Positions 9,232-16,441 of a stretch of 64,000 bases of DNA are shown here, one piece after another (position 1 is the stretch's first letter; each line of letters begins with the position of its first letter). The position numbers and the translations under genes are program-made. Location: contig NC_090260.1 of NCBI RefSeq assembly GCF_037325665.1, positions 48,992,967 through 49,056,966 of the forward strand, in the 5' to 3' direction. The notes below the pieces were generated by a model. The model did no database searches and was not told the origin of the DNA. It was given only the letters and a program-made list of their open reading frames with translations. The stretch comes from Littorina saxatilis. Taxonomy: Eukaryota > Mollusca > Gastropoda > Littorinimorpha > Littorinidae.

Positions 9232-9885
9232 ATTTTGGCCTGTGTATTCTCGCCCAAACCGACTCAAGCTTTGAACACTCCCAAGCATATGCGTTTGAAT
9301 GTGATTATCGCTGTAAATTACACAGAACATGTGATAGTTTAATTTTTCACTTGAAAAATAGAAACCCAAGCTTTTTGGTGCGATAAGCTGTCACTATGGC
9401 TTATCAATTAGTGCCAAAACCAGGTAACTAAAATGTTCACGTCAAAACGACAATGTTCAAAAGAAAAGTCAGCACTGATTGGTTTCATGCACATACAAAA
9501 CGCAGGGGCGGTGTTCTAACCAATCAGTTCTGAATAACACAACATGATCAAACATGATCAACTGATAAGGCCAAACAAAAATATATATTGGTTTTAGGTT
9601 TTAACCCGACCGACCTAAATCTTTTTTTTTCATTTCTCAAAACAACGACACTTTTGGCACATTTGGCGAACCATACCGAAACTAAGGGAAGTAACCTCCT
9701 TTAAAGTCTACTAAATTAAAAATTTTAAAAAAGCCGACGTTTTCTCATAATTTTCACATGAACATTTTAAATACAGTATCTGGTTTTGGCGCTAGTAAAC
9801 TGTCATATTTCTCTGCTAAAACTTAGAATGCTTTCCTCACTTGGTTACGGTTTTTGCTTGGCACAATGCTGGCATTTCTTTGGTT
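9232..9885. other. Intron after exon B, no gene seen
   Basis: AT-rich intron. At 9590-9720 there is a degenerate member of a dispersed family with ACCCGACCGACCTAAA and T/A runs, also seen near 34380-34740, 46665-46970 and 55710. Otherwise nothing assignable. Confidence 0.5.
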
Positions 9886-10138
9886 TAACACTTTCTACCC
9901 CACCTATGTTGACCAAGTTTTGTTTTAGCCGAGACCAGCTGTGCTGCAGCAGGTCACTCAGAATGGTAGTAACTGTGTAGTAACTGTGTATCAACACGCT
10001 GGAATGCAGGCGTTAGATGGACGTTACAGGAAGCGACTGAAGCTAACAGTCTGAGCGAATATATATATATCCGTACCTGGTCAGATAGAGCCTTTTGAAT
10101 GGGTACGGATATATCCGTACCTAGGAGACAATGAGTTA
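9886..10138 (+). repeat. GGATATATCCG-type dispersed repeat
   Basis: Near-identical to 8505-8787 over about 250 bp, from CACTTTCTACCCCACCTATG to GAGACAATGAGTTAA. One palindrome is expanded with extra TA steps (gaatatatatatatccg). Confidence 0.75.
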
Positions 10139-10985
10139 AAGAAACAATTAAACTTCTGCTGACTTTGAAGCTGAGTTAATTAATTCATTATTTATTTTTA
10201 ATCAGAAACAACTTTAGAGTCCATATTTTGCGTACTCTTTTTTCCCCTTTTTTCCGTTTTTTTAAGCTTGGTCTTTATTTATTATTTTACTAATGATTTA
10301 TTTATTTATGCTTTTCCTCTTTACTTGTCAATCTCAGAATCTGTATGAAAGTTCTGTTAGTCTCTCTGTTACTGTCCGTTCTTTCTCCTTGCGGTTGTAC
10401 CAATAATAGGAAGATGATGTCTATCTTAACTTTATCTGTTTATTCAACTTGTATCTTCATACACACGTATTCGTTTTGTATTGAAAATGTTGCTTTTGTA
10501 AGATTTTTTAATTGTATTTTGTATACATGTATGCATTGTTAATACTTTGTTTATTTCTTCTTTTAAAAAAACCCTGTTCTTGTAGCTTAAAAGCAAACGA
10601 CAGTGCTTGCTAATAATGTTAATTCTACTTGTTACTTAGGTCTTAATGGATTGCCAATTTTATTTTGAAATATGCGTTTGGCCTCAGAGTACAGTGTAAC
10701 AGAAAAACACTTGAGGTAGTATTAAGTTTTTCTTCTTCAGTTTTGAATTGTTTAGATTCCAGATGCTGGTTAGTTAGGTTAGTTCAGGGTAAGTTTGTTA
10801 ATTTCTTAAGTATTGCAAATATTTGGGTAAGGGCGCTAGTCAAATCATGAGCATTTCAGTAGATTCTTTTGTAAAATTTGAAAACAAATCAACAACAGAC
10901 AAATTGCTAACGTACTTCGAAAATCAAGAATAAAAAACAAAACCCAGTTGGTGATTGGAATGTTTAATTCTAGACAACATGAAAC
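10139..10985. other. Intron, AT-rich, no gene seen
   Basis: T-rich sequence with short chance ORFs (60-65 codons, hydrophobic because of T-rich codons). No repeat family or splice-bounded exon recognised. Confidence 0.5.
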
Positions 10986-10989
10986 GGTC

Positions 10990-11075
10990 ACTTGTCGTAC
11001 GTAGATCCCTGCGCCTTGAGTCCGAGTCTGGAGATACGCGCGCGATATAAGACTTCATATAACATAACATAATGT
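10990..11075 (+). repeat. SINE 3' tail fragment
   Basis: Contains TGCGCCTTGAGTCCGAGTCT, GAGATACGCGCGCGATATAA and an ATAACATAACATAA tail, the same 3' end as the SINEs at 25975-26318 and (inverted) 61083-61505. Head and body are missing. Confidence 0.7.
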
Positions 11076-11489
11076 CACACGCTTTCCTTCTTTGCCACTA
11101 CTAAAGCAAACGTGTGCAAGATTGTATGTTACACGCTTTGGAGCATGTGCAAGAACGGATTCAAACTCGAAATCGTCCCTCCAAAAGCCCCAAAATGCAC
11201 ACACGACTTTTATTTCTCCTGCTGTTGTCGTGTCTTCTCTTTACAAATTCTTCAACGCTGAGAATACTGAAAACGGCATCCCAGACTACAGTACTGTTTC
11301 CATACGCGAGTTTAGCTTCCCTTGGAAAGTGGCTCGCTCAGGAGGCCTGTTAGTCTGAAACTAGAAGGACAGAGTTCTGAACATAGATGACAAAGACCCC
11401 GGAAAGAACAAACATTTCGCGGATGCAGACACAGAAAGACGTCATGAAGAATGGAATGCTTCAAAAGATACAGACTGTGACGATGACTG

Positions 11490-11595
11490 TGACGTCATTC
11501 ACATATACCGAGACGTCATTCATAGTTGTTCGTTCACTTTCGTCAAAAAGTAGATCTCTCCACAATGGCTGCTCCTGTGTTTAGGTTTATCAAGC
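11490..11595 (+). promoter_or_regulatory. Candidate CRE-type promoter with a short first exon
   Basis: A perfect CRE palindrome TGACGTCA (11490-11497) and a near match AGACGTCA (11511-11518) lie 47-75 bp upstream of an ATG at 11565 in a very good context (CCACAATGGCT). The frame encodes MAAPVFRFIK and runs into a strong donor, AAGC|GTGAGT, at 11595, ending in phase 1. That phase would join exon D (21173) or E (26734). It could be an alternative Myo5 first exon, a first exon of a nested gene, or chance. No downstream nested gene is visible. The call rests on sequence signals only. Confidence 0.35.
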
Positions 11596-12026
11596 GTGAG
11601 TACGCAAAACGTGTTTGTTCTCTCCTCTGTTGAAGCTGTGAGACATAATCGCCATTACGAGCTAGTCGTGTGACAGAGAGTTTTCTTGCACACGAGACTG
11701 TAGATGTTTCACGACGGCTTTAGCGGGTAACATCGTCCTAGCGGTCTTTGAACGGCACTTCAGACAAACATGAATAACAATGAGATGATGAACAAGAAGA
11801 GAAATTAGCTCAGCTGTTTGTTTGTCCGTCGACTTGAAGCCCACTAGGTCGACACCAGGGCATGTTTTGGTGTGTTTATGATTACATGTATAAACAATCC
11901 AAAAACTTAACTTTGTTGCTTTTTTGTTTGTTTGTTTTTATTTGTAAAATTCTACTTGTTCCTTCTGTTAAAGATGTCAGAATAAACATGTCACTATTGT
12001 GGTCTTCCTTGGAATTTTCTGCGTTG
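11596..12026. other. Intron, no gene seen
   Basis: No repeat or splice-bounded exon recognised; short chance ORFs on both strands. Confidence 0.5.
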
Positions 12027-12519
12027 TCAATCAATCAATTAATATGAGGCTTATGTTGCGCGTATTCCGTGGGTACAGTTCTAAGCGCAGGGATTTTTTA
12101 AATTTTTTATGCAATTTATATCGCGCACATATTCAATGCCGTGTGAGATGGAATTTTTTTTACACAATACATCACGCATTCACATCGGCCAGCAGATCGC
12201 AGCCATTTTGGCGCATATCCTACTTTTCACGGCCTATTATTCCAAGTCACACGGGTATTTTGGTGGACATTTTTTATCTATGCCTATACAATTTTGCCAG
12301 GAAAGACCCTTTTGTCAATCGTGGGATCTATAACGTGCACACCCCAATGTAGTGTACACGAAGGGACCTCGATTTTTCCTCTCATCCGAAAGACTAGCAC
12401 TTGAACCCACCACCAAGGTTAGGAAAGGGGGGAGAAAATTGCTAACGCCCTGACCCAGTGTCGAACTCGCAACCTCTCGCTTCCGAGCGCAAGTGCATTA
12501 CCACTCGGCCACCCAGACT
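12027..12519 (-). repeat. tRNA-headed SINE, full length
   Basis: Minus strand. Head near 12519 reads GGGTGGCCGAGTGGTAATGC (A box) and GGTTGCGAGTTCGACACTGG (B box), a Leu/Ser-tRNA-like head. The body has GATCCCACGATTGACAAAAG and a TTGCCAGG-type block; the tail ends in GCGCGATATAAG-like sequence and (ATTG)n near 12027. Same head and body as 61083-61505. Confidence 0.8.
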
Positions 12520-13597
12520 TGTGAAGCATTCCTGGCTGACTATTTTTTTAACATGATGTCACTGCAGAAATAAGTAAATGATAAAATAGAATTATGTATG
12601 TGTTGTTATTGTTTTTGTTTTTTTATGTTCTGGACCTTTTTTTAAACACAGTAAATGAATATCAAATAACCAAAGGGAAGTAATCGCTCTTAATGCATAC
12701 GACATGTGTAATAGAGTAAGCGAGAGTTGTACGGAACCTTTTCTCCTGGCACCTGAGAGAATAACAAGCATTGAAATGAACAAGCGACTTTCATCCTCAA
12801 AAAAGGATGATCACCGCAAGCTCATATGCTCATCATTCTCTAAGGCACTCCAACTAACACCTACGTACACAGTCCTGCATATACAAGAACCAGCTTTTAT
12901 TCTCGACCGGACTTAGTCCTTAGATCAAGACTGGTTTAAACAGAACAAACACACAAATAAATGAAATCGGACTTGAGCAGCACACTTTTGTGGCAGTCAT
13001 AATGTGATAATCCCCTGCACGTACACTGCATTTCATTTGGAAAAGTGTGAACACTGTAATTTGAAGTGTGTCTAGCATTGACTTTTTAGCATTAACGCTT
13101 TTGTCTGTTTGTGCTAATGCGAAAATTTACGTCAAGGAATAGAAGAACGCGCATGCGCAAGCTCACTGAATACGCACGCAATGCTTCACGAACAGACATA
13201 CATTTTATCTCTTGGATTATCGCTTACATCGTTTGTGGTAATTATCTTTTATTTTGTTCAAGTTTAACTCTTTTAAGTGCTTAAAAAACATACTGATTCT
13301 TCTTTTATAACTGATCTTGTATTATTTGTGTTAATCTTGTGTTGTTCCGAAAACAGTATACATTTCTGTGTGTGGATGATATGTGCTTGTGACACTTGTG
13401 TGCATGTCTTTGTGGTATCTCGTATAAGATAATGTATTTACCTTGTATGACATTTTTGACTCACCTGAGTAATTGATGAGTCTGAGAACTGAGCAGTGTC
13501 CATCTATATGGACAGCCGGCCGGCCGGCCCCAACCATTTAGGCAGTGATATTCCCTCTTTGGGGAGCTGTAAACTGAGTAATTGAATGTTGTTTTAG
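12520..13597. other. Intron before exon C, no gene seen
   Basis: AT-rich; short chance ORFs. A CCGGCCGGCCGGCC palindromic run lies at about 13515-13528. Confidence 0.5.
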
Positions 13598-13727
13598 ATG
13601 CAAGAGCTGGAGAATGAGAACGACAAGCTGAAGCGAGAGGTGCAGCGCCTGATGAAGGCCATTGCCGAGACAACCAACTTTGGCGACAACGGGGGCCAGG
13701 TGTCACCCGCTGCCAAGGAGTTCTTGG
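13598..13727 (+). CDS. Myo5: Myosin V tail exon C
   Basis: A 130-nt exon entered in phase 0 (acceptor GTTTTAG|ATGCAA) and left in phase 1 (donor TTGG|GTGAGC). It encodes MQELENENDKLKREVQRLMK, then AIAETTNFGDNGGQVSPAAK and EFL. It matches the vertebrate myosin Va segment [20 protein letters not shown], which continues the medial coiled coil, followed by a Gly/Pro-containing break in the coil. It is the first exon common to both alternatives A and B. Confidence 0.92.
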
Positions 13728-14046
13728 GTGAGCATTACTGTCGTCTTTTTCTTGTTTACACCTGCTAGAGCAAAACTGTCTGTTAGATATCACCATTATA
13801 TTGTTGTGTTTCTGTTAGATATAACCATTGTCATTGTTGTGTTTTTGTTGTTCAACTATAACTTGATAGAGCGAAGTTGCTTGTTTGAAATCTGTTGTGT
13901 ATGTGTGTGATATTATGTCAGTTGGTATTTGTTGCTGTAGTTACTGTGCATGAGTTTATAGAATTTTGCTTGATTTGTTTGTGAGTAGGTGAGATATATG
14001 TGTGATAGTTTGCGTGTGTGGACTTGATGTCTATGTGTAATTTGTC

Positions 14047-14100
14047 CCGTCGCGATATAACCTTCGTGGTTGAAAACGACGTTAAACACCAAATAAAGTA
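14047..14100 (+). repeat. Common SINE/LINE 3' end
   Basis: CGTCGCGATATAACCTTCGT followed by AACGACGTTAAACACCAAAT and a (AAGTA)n tail. A second copy is at 23612-23672. This end motif is widespread in molluscan short repeats. Confidence 0.6.
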
Positions 14101-14120
14101 AAGTAAAGTAAATTACATAT

Positions 14121-14305
14121 CTTACCCAACTCACATATAGCAATTAACCCATAGTTCAGTGCTGATATCGCTGTACGCGTCCCCTTAGCAACAAGGAAGA
14201 CGCCTCTAAAAAAGAGTGACCGAGACCCGTAAGGGTATCCAAGTCAGCCCGTAAGGGAGGCTGCCTTCCATATGCGCGCGCATATGCCGCCATCTTGTCA
14301 TTCTA
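14121..14305 (+). repeat. Left inverted terminal repeat of the DIRS element
   Basis: Begins CTTACCCAACTCACATATAG and ends near GCCATCTTGTCATTCTA; contains the palindrome CATATGCGCGCGCATATG. Its complement is at 19628-19810. Confidence 0.92.
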
Positions 14306-14542
14306 CTCTCAGCGATCAGTGGAGCTGGTCGTGTTTGGTACGCTCCGGCTGTGTTTTCAGCCTACTTGCTTGGTCTTCCAGACCTGGTTTGTGTTCCCCT
14401 TGGTGTCTTCTTGTCACCGGACTTCGCATTTGCTGTTGAGGTGAGATCTTTCCATTTTTTTACCTGAATTTTGGCGGCATTGTTGGCTTGTTTTCGGACT
14501 TACAAAATTTTTTTCCAAATTTGTTTGTGAGTTGTTTTCATC

Positions 14543-16441
14543 ATGGCCGACAATGCGGACGGGAAGAGGTCAACATCTAAACATGTAGCTGCTTCGCCCT
14601 CTCCTGTTAAGAAAAGCTCTAGAAGTTCTAGAAGTTCTAAAACGCACGGCGATACGTCCGTGTCTCTTTCGGGTTCAGAATCCAAAAAATGTAGTGATGT
14701 TGTTGTTGGCGTGCCCGGAGTTTCCGGTTCGTCTGCTAAACCTACGGAGAAGCCCTTGCTCGGGGTTAAGCATGTTGTAGGGGATGTCTCGCCTGTAGGT
14801 TCTGGGCTTGCATCTGCGGATTTTGCTTCTTTGCTTTTGACATTAAGCTCTCAGGTTTCGGCCTTAGCGGCTGAAGTTTCGTCAACTAAGGCGGAGATAC
14901 GTGCGCTGCCGGCAGGGGTCGGTGGAACGTCGTCGCTGGCCAGTGTGCGTTTGCCTCCCTCTGCTACTGTTACGAGGGCGGACGTGCATGCGTCTCAGGA
15001 TGGGATCTCTCAGGCTCCCGTGGGGTCTCCGGCCGGTGTCCGTTCTTCTTCACAAGGTATGTGCACTCCACGTGAGCGTTGTCTTGAGGGAGTAGCCTCG
15101 GGTCTCATCCCAGGTGAAAGTTCTGAAACACTGGCTGATATCCACCGCTTAGTCGGGGTGTCAGTGGGTGCGAAGAGCCCTGACAAGCGAACAGATGTTC
15201 CTATTCTTCCTGGCCGTAGTCAGGTTGAAGGGCATCTGCTTCCGCCCAGGGGGCAGGAAGTTGGTGGTAGTATGGCTGGCTCTGGACTTGACTCTGTTAG
15301 TCAGTACGGGGACCAGTCTCCGGAGTGCACGGAAGGGCACGACGGCTACCTGGATGACGGTGCCGCCTCTCAGGCTGAAGGTGCTGGATTCTTTTTGCCA
15401 CGGCAGCTGCCAGATGCGGTGGCTCTGGCGGCTGGAGTGGCTTCGAAATATCTCGAGGAGGAGGTGGCGGTGAACAAATCTCAGTTTGTCCATCCCCCTT
15501 CTGCCTTAGGGGATTTCAGGAGTGCTAAGGAACCGAAAAGTTCGTTCCGATTCCGGGAGTCCCCCTCTGTGGCGGTCGAGATGTCGAAGGTTTTTGCGAA
15601 AGGTCGAGCTATGTCCGATGCCTTTCCGCTGTTGTCACAGCATGGGGAGGCGCCGGAGGTGGTGGGCCCCTGGTTGGCTAAAGCGGGTCAACACGTTCCT
15701 TGTTCTGCGCTCTCAAAGAGCTCTAAACTGTCGGTTCGTCCCGTCGCTCTACTTGACTCTTTCGCTTTGCCGAGATCAGTTCTACCGGTGACTCCGGAAC
15801 TGCTTTCTCTGCGGGAGGACGGGTATGCCAGGGATAGGGTAGTCCCTTACACGGAGTCTGCTCTTCAGGCTTTGGAGGAGACGGGTAGATCTCTGCTCGA
15901 GTTGGGTTCCGTCTCTAGTTCTCTCCAACGCTCTTTGTCTAGGTCTATCGCTTCTTCGTTAGACCCGTTTGAGTTCCGTTACGACGCCTCCCAGGAGGAT
16001 GTGACAACTCTGTTGGCGACGCTTGCCAAGGTCTCTCAGGAACAATTGAGCTTGGCAGCCAGGCTTTACGGGCATGCTGTACATTCCCGCAGAACTGCCT
16101 TTTTGGCGGGTTCAAAGATCCGAGACAGGGGTACCATTGACAGACTTAAGGTATCCCCGTTTACGGAAGAGTCGCTGCTGGGTACTTCCTCTTTGGACGC
16201 TTTGCAGAAGGAAACCCAGGACGCTAGGGATCTGGCTATTGCAAGGATTGCTCACCACGGCTTTCAGAAGGTTCAGAGCAAGCCTACCTCCCAGAGTAAG
16301 GCTCAGCCTTCTTCGTCTGGGGGGGGCAAGATGCAAAATCAGTCCACCTCTTTTCGGGGTAGGGGGCGAGGCGCGCCTTACCCGAAGAGAGGCTCCTTTG
16401 GGGGTTCTCGGGGGTCGGGGCACAAGCCTCACCCCCAATGA
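14543..16441 (+). CDS. DIRS ORF1 (gag-like)
   Basis: 632 residues from ATG at 14543 (CATCATGGCC context). The N-terminus is Lys/Ser-rich (SPVKKSSRSSRSSK), followed by a low-complexity Ser/Gly/Val/Ala stretch. A more conserved C-terminal half (about residues 300-560) has FRFRESPSVAVEMSKV, a motif shared with the second element (FRFMESPSVPFVMAQV), and LPVTPELLSLREDGYARDR. The last 50 residues are Gly/Arg/Ser-rich (RGRGRGAPYPKRGSFGG), fitting RNA binding. ORF1 of DIRS elements is presumed to coat or package the RNA. Its end overlaps the start of the recombinase frame in an ATGA. Confidence 0.85.
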   Translation: MADNADGKRSTSKHVAASPSPVKKSSRSSRSSKTHGDTSVSLSGSESKKCSDVVVGVPGVSGSSAKPTEKPLLGVKHVVGDVSPVGSGLASADFASLLLTLSSQVSALAAEVSSTKAEIRALPAGVGGTSSLASVRLPPSATVTRADVHASQDGISQAPVGSPAGVRSSSQGMCTPRERCLEGVASGLIPGESSETLADIHRLVGVSVGAKSPDKRTDVPILPGRSQVEGHLLPPRGQEVGGSMAGSGLDSVSQYGDQSPECTEGHDGYLDDGAASQAEGAGFFLPRQLPDAVALAAGVASKYLEEEVAVNKSQFVHPPSALGDFRSAKEPKSSFRFRESPSVAVEMSKVFAKGRAMSDAFPLLSQHGEAPEVVGPWLAKAGQHVPCSALSKSSKLSVRPVALLDSFALPRSVLPVTPELLSLREDGYARDRVVPYTESALQALEETGRSLLELGSVSSSLQRSLSRSIASSLDPFEFRYDASQEDVTTLLATLAKVSQEQLSLAARLYGHAVHSRRTAFLAGSKIRDRGTIDRLKVSPFTEESLLGTSSLDALQKETQDARDLAIARIAHHGFQKVQSKPTSQSKAQPSSSGGGKMQNQSTSFRGRGRGAPYPKRGSFGGSRGSGHKPHPQ

